Positions 1 to 7,291 of a stretch of DNA of 49,174 nucleotides are shown here, piece by piece. A program made the position numbers and the translations under genes. The stretch covers positions 1 to 49,174 of the forward strand of contig WREP01000016.1 in the NCBI GenBank assembly GCA_009779265.1, read 5' to 3'. The notes below the pieces were generated by a model, which saw only the letters and a program-made list of their open reading frames with translations, searched no databases and was not told the DNA's origin. The DNA comes from Betaproteobacteria bacterium. GTDB lineage: Bacteria; Pseudomonadota; Gammaproteobacteria; Burkholderiales; Rhodocyclaceae. Every line of letters starts with the position of its first letter. Position 1 is the first letter of the stretch.

Positions 1-37
1 ACAACACCCCAAACCCCCCCACCAGAAAAATTAAATA

Positions 38-61
38 CCCCCCCCCCCCCCCCCCCCCCCC
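38..61. repeat. 24-base poly-C homopolymer at window edge
   Basis: An uninterrupted run of 24 C residues follows a low-complexity C/A-rich stretch (1-37). It lies in no reading frame and next to no recognisable gene. Its position at the extreme end of the sequence and its purity suggest a contig-edge assembly or sequencing artefact more than biology, although a slippage-prone tract cannot be excluded. Confidence 0.6.
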
Positions 62-101
62 ACGATATTGGCATATTTCGCCACAAATCTTTCAGTAATC
101 A

Positions 102-132
102 TTGACTAGAAACTTTCGATTGTGACTATAAT
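102..132 (+). promoter_or_regulatory. sigma70-type promoter with overlapping operator-like repeats
   Basis: A -35 TTGACT (102-107) and a perfect -10 TATAAT (127-132) are separated by 19 bases. An inverted repeat TGACT-N6-AGTCA (123-127/134-138) is centred on the -10. The 11-mer ATCATTGACTA occurs at 98-108, over the -35, and again at 198-208, just upstream of the regulator's ribosome binding site. This arrangement is typical of an autoregulated repressor promoter; binding by the adjacent XRE protein is inferred. The 19-base spacer is longer than ideal. Confidence 0.5.
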
Positions 133-219
133 GAGTCATGTGAGGAGTTGCTTAGGTAGCGGCGATCTTCATGGTCTGCGCTTACATATTTCTACCTATC
201 ATTGACTATAGGATGCACC

Positions 220-636
220 ATGACTGTTCCGGGAAAAATCAGTGTCGCACAATACATATCAGAGCAAATTCGGCTCAGTGGCAAGATGCAGCAGGAGATC
301 TCGAAAGAGGTTGGCTTCGCCACACCGAATATGATCTCGATGATCCGCAAGGGGACGGCGAAAGTTCCTCTGGACAAGGTTACGAGGATCGCCAAAGCAG
401 TCGGGATTGATCCGATCCACATGTTTAAGCTGTGCTTTGCCGAATACTACCCGGATGTATGGGCAGACATTCAGAGAGTGTTCGCCTACCCCGTCCTAAC
501 AAGTCACGAGATGGACATCCTCGACCTCGTGCGCAGCGCCAACGTCGACAACCCCAAGGTTCGCACCGACGAGGAACGCCAACGCATCCGCGCTGTGATT
601 GAAACGCTCAAGCCGGACAATGCAGTGAATGACTGA
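220..636 (+). CDS. XRE-family helix-turn-helix regulator, phage type
   Basis: A 138-residue protein with an N-terminal helix-turn-helix of about 60 residues. The segment around QQEISKEVGFATPNMISMI is the turn and recognition helix, and the following residues up to 'IDPIHMF' complete the five-helix bundle. The C-terminal half is helical and charged, with no known domain. The start was placed at ATG 220, preceded by AGGA (210-213), not at the in-frame TTG at 202. A perfect terminator follows the stop, so it is a monocistronic unit. The phage tail remnant just downstream suggests it is a leftover prophage or mobile-element repressor. Its target is unknown; self-repression is inferred from repeats in its promoter. 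Confidence 0.72.
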   Translation: MTVPGKISVAQYISEQIRLSGKMQQEISKEVGFATPNMISMIRKGTAKVPLDKVTRIAKAVGIDPIHMFKLCFAEYYPDVWADIQRVFAYPVLTSHEMDILDLVRSANVDNPKVRTDEERQRIRAVIETLKPDNAVND

Positions 637-665
637 TACCTCTCCGCGCATGCGGACGACCAAAC

Positions 666-698
666 AAAAGCCCATGCCTAAACAACATGGGCTTTTTT
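666..698 (+). terminator. rho-independent terminator
   Basis: A stem AAAAGCCCATG (667-676 region) pairs with CATGGGCTTTT (686-696) around a nine-base loop and runs into six T residues. It lies 30 bases after the regulator's stop. The A-rich 5' flank means it could also work on the opposite strand. Confidence 0.85.
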
Positions 699-729
699 GT
701 TGCTCAAATATCAGCAAGCCCTAATTTAA

Positions 730-930
730 GGAAACGCCGCACACAGCCGCGCCAACGATACCGCCGACGCCATAGAGGCTTTTTTGACAGAGCATGGGGC
801 CGTGCAGTGGTTTGACTGGACGCCGCCGCAGGGAGCGCCCGGCAAGTGGGTGGCAAGGGATTGGGCGACTCAACCAACCGGCCCCTTGACCCGAACCGTT
901 ACGGCAACTTTTGACGAGGTGTTTGGGTAG
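730..930 (+). pseudogene. 3' remnant of a phage minor tail protein (lambda gpM-like)
   Basis: The frame 730-930 encodes 66 residues ending in TAG but has no start codon and is closed upstream by TAA (727-729). The translation carries the signature of the phage minor tail protein M family (PF05939): 'AVQWFDWTPPQG', then 'GKWVARDW', then the terminal 'TATFDEVFG'. In lambda gpM the same order appears: a tryptophan-rich 'WTPP' turn, a C/A-R-x-W strand and a final 'ATFEQV'. Only the C-terminal half remains. No other tail gene is visible, so this is a decayed prophage fragment. Confidence 0.7.
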
Positions 931-1196
931 GGGAACGACGTTAGTAACCACTAACCAAAAGTATTCCTATAGTATATTTAACCAAGACAATGGAATAACT
1001 CTTTTGTAGAAATGCACAAAAAATAGGCAGGTCATTTTGTAGAAAAATTTGTAGGTAAAAATACAACACCTTGCAGCTTTTTCTTTATTAATCAATGCTT
1101 AGCGCGCAATACTCGACTCGTCCACCAAGTCGATCGAGGAAATTTCGACCACCATCTTGCAGGAATTGAAGCTGCGGTAAAAACCGCAACGCCCAA
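931..1196. other. AT-rich non-coding stretch with small repeats and a truncated gene tail
   Basis: No intact gene is visible. It holds a perfect inverted repeat GTTAGT-AACC-ACTAAC (940-955) and a direct repeat TTTTGTAGAAA (1002-1012 and 1035-1045). At 1103-1180 there is an open + frame of 25 codons closed by TAA that has no start of its own and reads like the amphipathic end of a longer protein (last residues 'ILQELKLR'). That tail stops 16 bases before the next gene, as if a former upstream operon partner had been cut away. The complementary strand is also open here, so the tail is tentative. Confidence 0.4.
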
Positions 1197-1865
1197 ATGA
1201 GTACCCTTTATCTGATCCGACACGGCGAGAGTCTGGCCAACGCGGGCGGCATCACAATGGAACATGCCGCCATTCCTCTGACTGAACTTGGGCATCAGCA
1301 AGCGCAGGCGCTGGCGGCGCTATTGCCGCCCGAACCAGCAGGCGTTTGGGTATCGCCCTTTTTGCGCGCACAGGAAACGGCGCGCCCCTATTGCGCGCGG
1401 ACGAGCCGCTCGCCGGTAATACTGACGTTACTGCACGAGTTTGAAACCATTGATCCCGATCTGCTGCAAGGCATGACCGGTCAGGAGCGCCGCCCCATCG
1501 CCGATGCTTACTGGCAACAGTGTGACCCTGACCGGCGCATGGGCGCGCGCGCCGAAACTTTCCGCGAATTCGCGCGGCGCGTGCAGATTTTTTGCGACGA
1601 GCATCTGGATGCCTTGCCCGATGGCGCCGTGCTTTTCGGTCATGGCATATGGATCGGCATGCTGGTGTGGAAGCTGCTCGGTTTCAGCGCCAACGACAGC
1701 TTCGGCATGCGCGCCTTTCGCCGTTTCCAGAGCGGCCTGCCGATGCCCAATGGCGCGGTATACCGCTTCAGCAAGGCAGCGGGGCGTTGGCAGGCGACTG
1801 TGGATGAAGCGGTTTTACGTGCGGTGATGAGCGTCAAAACGCCCGCCGAAGCTGACCTTCCCTGA
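1197..1865 (+). CDS. histidine phosphatase superfamily protein (phosphoglycerate mutase-like)
   Basis: A 222-residue cytosolic protein of the histidine phosphatase superfamily (branch 1). The N-terminal 'YLIRHGES' supplies the catalytic RHG histidine (about residue 9). 'SPFLRAQETA' (about 53-62) provides the second arginine, and 'LFGHGIW' (about residue 146) the second catalytic histidine. The family removes phosphate from sugars, cofactor precursors or proteins through a phosphohistidine intermediate; the substrate cannot be read from sequence. The ribosome binding site is weak. The stop lies four bases before the GTG of the downstream metallophosphatase, so the two phosphatases probably form one transcript. 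Confidence 0.75.
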   Translation: MSTLYLIRHGESLANAGGITMEHAAIPLTELGHQQAQALAALLPPEPAGVWVSPFLRAQETARPYCARTSRSPVILTLLHEFETIDPDLLQGMTGQERRPIADAYWQQCDPDRRMGARAETFREFARRVQIFCDEHLDALPDGAVLFGHGIWIGMLVWKLLGFSANDSFGMRAFRRFQSGLPMPNGAVYRFSKAAGRWQATVDEAVLRAVMSVKTPAEADLP

Positions 1866-1869
1866 TTCC

Positions 1870-2592
1870 GTGCCGGTTCCCCTGTTCCCGACGCCTGCCA
1901 CGGTACGTGTTCCGCCCAACACGCATGGACGCGATATTGCCGTCGGTGACATTCACGGCGCTTTCAGCGCCTTGCAAGACGCCTTGCGGGCCGTGACGTT
2001 CGATACCCGATGTGACCGCCTGTTCGCGCTGGGCGATCTGGTCGACCGCGGCCCGGAATCGCCGCGCGTGATGGACTGGCTGGCCCAGCCTTGGTTCCAC
2101 GCCATCTGTGGCAACCACGACTATATGATCTGGCGCGCCGCGCTCGGCCAGCCTTTCGACTACATTGATCACCGTTTGTACGGCGGCGAATGGCTGGAAA
2201 CCTTGCCGGAACCGGAACAGCAGCGCATCGGCGCGCGTCTGGCGCAATTGCCGGTGGTGATCGAAGTCGAAACACCGCATGGCGTGGTCGGTCTGGTGCA
2301 CGCCGACTGCCCCTTCGACGACTGGCAGGAAATGCACCGTATCGATTGGCGCGGCCTCGACGGCATGAGCAGCTTCGCAGCGCAATGCCTGTGGTCGGTT
2401 GATCGCTTCCGCTTTCGCTACACCGGCCTCGTCCGCAATATCCATGCCGTGGTACACGGCCACACCACGATTTCCGGCGTGGCCCGGTTGGGTAACTGTC
2501 ACTTCATCGACACCGGCGGCTGGCGCGCGGGCGGGCATTTCACCCTGCTCGACCTGCACCGCCTCCAGCCCCTGAACAGTGGCATCAGGTGA
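1870..2592 (+). CDS. calcineurin-like metallophosphoesterase (PrpA/PrpB-type protein phosphatase)
   Basis: A 240-residue metallophosphoesterase with the full metal-binding set: 'GDIHG' (about residues 26-30), 'GDLVDRGPES' (about 57-66), 'GNHD' (about 81-84), a later 'VHAD' and 'VHGHT'. The order and spacing match the lambda phosphatase/PrpA/PrpB group of Ser/Thr protein phosphatases, which use two metal ions. The start is GTG at 1870, four bases after the preceding stop. The stop is immediately followed, with no intervening base, by the end of the convergent lipoprotein gene. Acting on phosphoproteins is inferred from family; diadenosine tetraphosphate hydrolysis (ApaH-like) is the main alternative. 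Confidence 0.75.
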   Translation: MPVPLFPTPATVRVPPNTHGRDIAVGDIHGAFSALQDALRAVTFDTRCDRLFALGDLVDRGPESPRVMDWLAQPWFHAICGNHDYMIWRAALGQPFDYIDHRLYGGEWLETLPEPEQQRIGARLAQLPVVIEVETPHGVVGLVHADCPFDDWQEMHRIDWRGLDGMSSFAAQCLWSVDRFRFRYTGLVRNIHAVVHGHTTISGVARLGNCHFIDTGGWRAGGHFTLLDLHRLQPLNSGIR

Positions 2593-3048
2593 TTACTTAT
2601 CCTGAGCGATTTTTCTTCCATATATGCAGTCGATGGCAGGAGTGCTGTCGCGGTCAATAATCAGCATGGTTGTCTGATCATCTGCATAGACAATTGCTTC
2701 TACGTACCCGTCGATACGATTAAAGCGCACTTTTCTGTTTGAAAAAACAAGCCCAAGCTCTGGTTTTTTAGTGTAAATGTAATGCAATACCTGCTCATCG
2801 TTCATTCCCTGTGAAAGGTTCGGATATTCGATAACGGCTTGTATTGCAATGGTTAATTTTCCGGTGGGGGCTGCAAGTTCCTCCGCCTGCCTCGCATAAA
2901 CAGGATCAACAGTGTTTTGCGTAGACGCCAGGTTTTGCGGATCACAAACCTGGTACGACAAGGTTTTGCACCCCGATGCCAGCGACAGGGAAAAGCACAC
3001 TACCACCAGCAGAATGAATCTGTTGAAACTGTTTTGTTTCATGTTCAT
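2593..3048 (-). CDS. hypothetical lipoprotein
   Basis: A 151-residue protein with a classic lipoprotein signal: a Lys/Arg-containing N-terminus, hydrophobic core 'FILLVVVCFSLSLA' and the lipobox ending at Cys27 ('ASGC'). The mature part has no recognised domain; it contains several short strands and a 'DYDD'-free, Tyr-rich C-terminal half ending near 'YGRKIAQDK'. GGGGA precedes ATG 3048. It follows the phospholipase-like gene by nine bases on the same strand, so they are probably cotranscribed. Base composition is clearly AT-richer than flanking genes, as in its partner, which suggests joint acquisition. Function unknown. Confidence 0.65.
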   Translation of the reverse strand: MNMKQNSFNRFILLVVVCFSLSLASGCKTLSYQVCDPQNLASTQNTVDPVYARQAEELAAPTGKLTIAIQAVIEYPNLSQGMNDEQVLHYIYTKKPELGLVFSNRKVRFNRIDGYVEAIVYADDQTTMLIIDRDSTPAIDCIYGRKIAQDK

Positions 3049-3057
3049 TGTCCCCTT

Positions 3058-4050
3058 TTAAACGTTGTAGTTTTCACTCCAGAAAATCAGCGTGTCGGTT
3101 TCATCAATTTTGCCGCTATCCAGATTGGCGTTGGGCAGGGAAAACGGTTTTAGTGAATCCATGCGTAGCGCCGCCGCAAGTTCCCCCCAATATTTTATGG
3201 TGTTGTTTACAGCCATTTCAAATATAACGGGAAAATCGACATTTTCTCCGTCAGGGGTGGCAAGACCGTTGACATAAGACATGTCTATGGCCTTCTGATC
3301 TTTTGGGAGCGAAAAACCATATTTCAGCAAAAAATGGGACAGTATTGGAATTTTGCAACCATTTTCAGCGCCTTTATCAATCATTCCGCAGAACCATTTG
3401 AACCAGGTTCTTGGGCGGGGCATTTTATTGGGAATGTTGCCAAAAATATAGCTGGCATCACCAGTGGATGGTCTTATGGCTGAAAGGCTGTGTATCCAGA
3501 GTTTTGAAATCCCAGCGTACAAATTGTTGTTGCTTGGTTCATTGGTGCACGATTTCAACCCTGCGCCCTTAATATAATCGGCTGCGGCCGCCTCTATTCC
3601 GAGAGTGCGGAAGAACATATAAGCATCCTGCTGCAATTCACAGAAGCGATGTTCGCTTTTGTGTGTCTCGTATTCTCCAACCCTGAGTCCGACAACAGGG
3701 TGGACAGTCAAGTCCGTCACAAGATGCGATGCGTAGCCAAAGAGCCAAGCAAGGGTTTTTTGATTTTCTTCCTTTGTGAAATCTTTATTTCTCAGTTGCG
3801 CGATAGCTTCCCGGACGAAATCGCCAGTCCGCCAATAGTGCATTACATTAGCCCAACTGGCGGCTTCTTGATCGGAGTCCGTGATATCGAAATATGCGCA
3901 GTCCGGGCTGATGGCGCCAAGGTCGACAAAGTTTGAATAAAACTGGAGCGCAAACCTGATATCAGGTGTCAGCCCCGGTATGGCAGATAATCTATTGGGA
4001 TCAGCATAAATGCTGCGCACAATTGAAAGATGGGTGAATGCTCCCGCCAT
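3058..4050 (-). CDS. zinc-dependent phospholipase C family protein
   Basis: A 330-residue protein matching the zinc-dependent phospholipase C fold (PF00882) as found in proteobacterial homologues. It begins 'MAGAFTHLSIV', has 'NFVDLGAISPDCAYFD' and 'NVMHYWRTGDF' in the first 80 residues, and then the diagnostic metal-ligand helix 'GYASHLVTDLTVHPVVG' (about residues 104-120). No signal peptide is evident, so the protein may be cytosolic or exported by an atypical route. A GGAGG ribosome binding site precedes ATG 4050. AT-rich composition and pairing with a lipoprotein gene point to horizontal gain. Hydrolysis of phospholipid to diacylglycerol is inferred from family only. Confidence 0.7.
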   Translation of the reverse strand: MAGAFTHLSIVRSIYADPNRLSAIPGLTPDIRFALQFYSNFVDLGAISPDCAYFDITDSDQEAASWANVMHYWRTGDFVREAIAQLRNKDFTKEENQKTLAWLFGYASHLVTDLTVHPVVGLRVGEYETHKSEHRFCELQQDAYMFFRTLGIEAAAADYIKGAGLKSCTNEPSNNNLYAGISKLWIHSLSAIRPSTGDASYIFGNIPNKMPRPRTWFKWFCGMIDKGAENGCKIPILSHFLLKYGFSLPKDQKAIDMSYVNGLATPDGENVDFPVIFEMAVNNTIKYWGELAAALRMDSLKPFSLPNANLDSGKIDETDTLIFWSENYNV

Positions 4051-4154
4051 GACTGCCTCCGTTTTTGTATTACTGTCCGGTCAAGAATGTTCCAGCATGA
4101 AACAGGACAGGACAGCACCGCCACAAAGTATGAAAAAGCCGAATCGCCCTTTTC

Positions 4155-4781
4155 CTACGCGCTGCGTCCCTCGCGTATGGCGGCGCGGACGGCCTCGATG
4201 TCGACCTTCTCCAGGTAGCGCGGGATGTTGACCCAGATACCGTGAAAGCCGAAGTCGCCCTTGCGCAGTTCGCGGCTGGCCTGTTCGCGCGTCCAGCCCT
4301 GCTCGACGATGCGGTACATGGCGCTGACGACGCCGGTACGGTCGGCGCCGTGCTGGCAGTGGATGAGCACCGGGCCGTCTTTTTTCGCCGCCTCGATGGC
4401 GCGCAGCGCGGCGACGATGTGTTTGCTGCCGATGCGCCAGGTCTTCATCGGGATGTGCACGAGCTTGACGCCGGGCATGTCGATGGCGTCTTCGTCGCGA
4501 TGGAAGGCGCGAAAGTTGATGATAGTGCGGATGCCCAGCGCTTGCAGGCGCGGCGCGTCAGCCTGCTCCGGCTGGGCGCTGCGATAGAGTTGCGGCGTGA
4601 TCTGGTAGAGATTGCGCGCGGGGTCGATGGGCGTGGCCCATTCGGCGGGCCGCTGCACCGCCGCGCTGGCCGCCGCCGGTTCAGTCGCGGGCTGCGCCCG
4701 CGCCCCGGCAACGAACATGCTGGCGCACAACAGAATGGCGATCCGCAGCGCGGAAAGAAGTGCACGATATTCAGATTTCAT
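4155..4781 (-). CDS. exported dual-specificity/tyrosine-type phosphatase
   Basis: A 208-residue phosphatase with an N-terminal signal peptide (hydrophobic residues 8-25, likely cleavage after 'AGARAQ'). The cysteine-phosphatase P-loop 'HCQHGADRTG' gives nucleophile Cys142 and Arg148; an upstream 'NFRAFHRDEDA' segment lies where the general-acid loop would be sought, but the acid itself is uncertain. The start was set at ATG 4781 because it begins the signal peptide and has GGAGAAAAGG upstream; it overlaps the preceding gene by 11 bases. Periplasmic protein-phosphatase and lipid-phosphatase roles (some members of this fold act on phosphoinositides or phosphatidylglycerophosphate) are both possible. 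Coupling to a lipid glycosyltransferase favours the latter, as inference. Confidence 0.7.
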   Translation of the reverse strand: MKSEYRALLSALRIAILLCASMFVAGARAQPATEPAAASAAVQRPAEWATPIDPARNLYQITPQLYRSAQPEQADAPRLQALGIRTIINFRAFHRDEDAIDMPGVKLVHIPMKTWRIGSKHIVAALRAIEAAKKDGPVLIHCQHGADRTGVVSAMYRIVEQGWTREQASRELRKGDFGFHGIWVNIPRYLEKVDIEAVRAAIREGRSA

Positions 4782-5268
4782 CACCTTTTCTCCAAGGGCC
4801 ACAGGAAAACACAAACAGTACGCAGGCCACGCCGAGAAATACCCAGTAATCAACCGGCATCGGCCCCCACCAATGCACGTGCCAAGGCACGAAATCGGGA
4901 TTGAATTTTGTCAGCCCGTAAGCCGGGTTGAGCACGAACCAGAGAAAATCCTCGCTGATCCAGAACAGTTCGATGCAGGCCAGCACACGCGCCTCGGCAC
5001 GCCACGAGAAGCGGCCCATGAACAGCAGCGGAAAATGGAAGAACAGCGCCACGCAGGGGAAAACCCAGGCGTGGTACCCGGTCATGGGCCGGCCGCCCCA
5101 GAAGATGTCGAGCAGCCAGTGCTGCTCGATGCGCCAGGTCGGCAGATTCGCCGCCCAGCCCGCGGCGCCCTCGATCTGGATTTCGACATTGGCAAAGCAA
5201 AACGCCAGCAGCAAGGTCCAGACCAGCGTCAGCGGCAGAGGGCCGAGGCGGACCGGCTCGCGCCTCAT
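4771..5268 (-). CDS. hypothetical integral membrane protein
   Basis: A 165-residue protein with about four hydrophobic helices (near residues 11-27, 67-85, 95-113 and 140-155). It is rich in aromatic residues. Charged or polar residues sit within or near the membrane, notably 'ELFWISEDFLWF' and 'HVHWWGPMPVDYW', a pattern more like a membrane enzyme or binding protein than a simple scaffold. Its ATG overlaps the stop of the upstream glycosyltransferase (ATGA) and its end overlaps the downstream phosphatase start, so the three are translationally coupled. The family was not recognised; a role in membrane lipid modification is inferred only from these neighbours. Confidence 0.6.
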   Translation of the reverse strand: MRREPVRLGPLPLTLVWTLLLAFCFANVEIQIEGAAGWAANLPTWRIEQHWLLDIFWGGRPMTGYHAWVFPCVALFFHFPLLFMGRFSWRAEARVLACIELFWISEDFLWFVLNPAYGLTKFNPDFVPWHVHWWGPMPVDYWVFLGVACVLFVFSCGPWRKGDEI

Positions 5269-6407
5269 GCGCCGCTATTCTCCAGCACCAGCCGCAAGGC
5301 ATCATGCGCCGCCTGCGGACGACCGAGCGCGGCGGCGTTACGGCGCATCGTCGTGAGTTTTTGCCCATCACCGAGCAACTGGCGCACGCGCCAGACCAGC
5401 GCCGTGGTATCCATCGCCTTGAGCGCCGCGCCTTCTTCGAGCAGATAGTCGGCGTTGCGCTCTTCCTGACCGGGAATCGGGCTGCTGAGTATCATCGGCT
5501 GGCCCATCGCCAAACATTCGGACGTGGTCAGCCCACCCGGCTTGGTGATGACGAAGCTGGAGCAAGCCATCAGGCGATGCACCTGATCGGTGAAACCCAG
5601 CGGAAAAAGCCGCCCCGAATGCCGTTGCGCCAGCATTTGCAGCGCCGCCAGCGCCTCCGCGTTTTTACCGGCGAGGACGACAAGCTGAAAATCCGCGTCG
5701 ATGGCCAGCAGCGCCGCCGCCACCTCATCCAGCCCGCCCATGCCGGCGCCGCCGCCCATCAGCGCGACGATGCGCCGTTGCGGATCGAGGCCGAAAAAGC
5801 GCGCCGCCTCGGCCGCCTCGCCCTCATCGCCCTTTTCCGCGAAGCCCGGCATGATGGGAATGCCGGTGACGTGCACCTGCGTCGGTGGCGCGATGGCCTG
5901 CCGCATGCGTTCGGCAATTTCGGCATTGGCGGCGAAGTAGCCGCGCATGTGCGGCATCACCCACATGCGATGCAGGTCGAAATCGGTCACTTGCACCCAC
6001 ACCGGCGCATCGAAGCGGCTACGGCGAATTTCGTGCATCAGCAATTCGGCGGGCAGAAAGTGCGTGCAGATCACGGCATCCGGCGCGAAATCGCGCACCG
6101 CCTTGAGGAATCTGGTGCATTGCAGCCGCTCGGTCATGCGCCGCAACTTCTGCACGATAGCGCCCGGGTCGGCCTTGCCCGTGCGCTCATAAAGCACCCG
6201 CCACGCCGTCGGGCTGGTGTTGACAAGCTTGACATACCAGTCGGTGTAAATTTTGCGAAAAGCCGGCGTGACGTGCTGCATGGCATCGACATGCAAGGTT
6301 TCGACAGCGGGAAACCGCGCCTGCGCGCAGCAATGCAGCGCCTCGGCGGCACGCACATGACCATTGCCGGCGGAAACGCTGAGGAGCAGGATTTTGCGGA
6401 TGGGCAT
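5265..6407 (-). CDS. diacylglycerol glycosyltransferase (MGDG synthase-like)
   Basis: A 380-residue GT28-fold enzyme. The N-terminal half matches the MGDG synthase domain (PF06925): 'SVSAGNGHVRAAEAL' at about residues 9-23, then 'DFAPDAVICTHFLPAELL' and 'TDFDLHRMWV'. The C-terminal half is a glycosyltransferase 28 domain with 'MGGGAGMGG' and the donor-binding 'ITKPGGLTTSECLAMG'. Such enzymes transfer galactose or glucose from a UDP-sugar to diacylglycerol at the cytoplasmic membrane, giving glycolipids that in several bacteria replace phospholipids during phosphate shortage. ATG 6407 was preferred over the GTG nine bases upstream. It leads a coupled operon with a membrane protein and an exported phosphatase. 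Confidence 0.8.
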   Translation of the reverse strand: MPIRKILLLSVSAGNGHVRAAEALHCCAQARFPAVETLHVDAMQHVTPAFRKIYTDWYVKLVNTSPTAWRVLYERTGKADPGAIVQKLRRMTERLQCTRFLKAVRDFAPDAVICTHFLPAELLMHEIRRSRFDAPVWVQVTDFDLHRMWVMPHMRGYFAANAEIAERMRQAIAPPTQVHVTGIPIMPGFAEKGDEGEAAEAARFFGLDPQRRIVALMGGGAGMGGLDEVAAALLAIDADFQLVVLAGKNAEALAALQMLAQRHSGRLFPLGFTDQVHRLMACSSFVITKPGGLTTSECLAMGQPMILSSPIPGQEERNADYLLEEGAALKAMDTTALVWRVRQLLGDGQKLTTMRRNAAALGRPQAAHDALRLVLENSGA

Positions 6408-6505
6408 GGGGGCCACCGTGGGGCAGGAGCGAGATCGCTACTGTAACAGGCCAGACAGGCTGAGGGGTGGCGGCGCGGCAAATTGGCCTCGCCGCCTTGA
6501 GCGCG

Positions 6506-7291
6506 CTACCCCAGTTTGCGCCGCACCGCCTCGAACAGACAGACAGCGGCGGCAGCGGCGACATTCAGGGATTCGACGGCGCCCGGCATGGGGATGCGGA
6601 TGCGCAACCCGGCGCGTTCAATCAGTTCGCGGCGCACGCCCTGCCCTTCGGCGCCGAAAACCCAGGCCAGCGGCCCGGCCCATTTTGCGGCGTAAAGCGG
6701 CGTTGCGCCGTCGAGGCAGGTGACGGCGGCGGTGCCGCGATAGGCGGCGAGGAAGGCGGCAAGGTCGACGTTTTCGTGCACGGCCAGAGCGAAATGGGCG
6801 CCCTGCCCGGCGCGCAGGACTTTCGGCGACCATGGCGCGGCGCAGCCCGGCGACAACAGGATTTGGGGAATGCCGGCCGCCGCCGCAGTGCGCAGTAGCG
6901 CGCCGACATTGCCGGGGTCCTGCACGCCGTCGAGCAACACCGCGTCGGCATCCATTTGCGGCGGGCGGCTCGCGGCGGGCAGCGGAATGATCGCCAGGAG
7001 GCCGCTCGGCGTGTCGACCAGGCCGAGATCGCACATCAGCGCATCGCTCAAGGTCACGATGTCGCGGTTAGCGACGAAGGCGGCGATTTCGCCGCTGGCC
7101 AGCGCCGATTCGGCCGCCACCAGCGTTTCCACCGAGCCATATGCCGCTTCGTAGCTTTCGACCAGATGCAGGCCGTCGAGCAGGGTTTGCCCGCTTTTTT
7201 TGCGCTCGCGCCCGGATTCGGCAAGGCGCTTCAAGTGCTTGAAGAAGGGGTTGTCGCGCGAATGGATCAGTTTCACAGCGACAACAGGCAT
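6506..7291 (-). CDS. TrmH/SpoU-family RNA 2'-O-methyltransferase
   Basis: A 261-residue SPOUT methyltransferase. An N-terminal RNA-binding substrate domain (about 1-100; '[18 protein letters not shown]') precedes the knotted catalytic domain with all three family motifs: motif 1 '[14 protein letters not shown]', motif 2 '[10 protein letters not shown]' and motif 3 '[15 protein letters not shown]'. It uses S-adenosylmethionine to methylate a ribose in rRNA or tRNA. The exact target (a 23S rRNA guanosine as in RlmB, or another site) cannot be fixed from sequence. ATG 7291 overlaps the end of rnhB by 19 bases. It ends the long conserved operon; a GC-rich inverted repeat lies just beyond the stop (6469-6496) without a T tract. 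Confidence 0.82.
   Translation of the reverse strand: MPVVAVKLIHSRDNPFFKHLKRLAESGRERKKSGQTLLDGLHLVESYEAAYGSVETLVAAESALASGEIAAFVANRDIVTLSDALMCDLGLVDTPSGLLAIIPLPAASRPPQMDADAVLLDGVQDPGNVGALLRTAAAAGIPQILLSPGCAAPWSPKVLRAGQGAHFALAVHENVDLAAFLAAYRGTAAVTCLDGATPLYAAKWAGPLAWVFGAEGQGVRRELIERAGLRIRIPMPGAVESLNVAAAAAVCLFEAVRRKLG

Noticed and set aside
38..61. Poly-C tract as a phase-variation switch
   Set aside because: It is not within or next to a coding start and sits at the sequence edge, where artefacts are common.
1092..1301. A - strand frame ending near 1092 as a gene remnant
   Set aside because: Most of it is antisense to the histidine phosphatase gene and it shows no family motif.
6469..6496. GC-rich inverted repeat after the trmH-like gene as a terminator
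   Set aside because: The stem GGCGGCG/CGCCGCC is present but no T tract follows on the transcribed strand.
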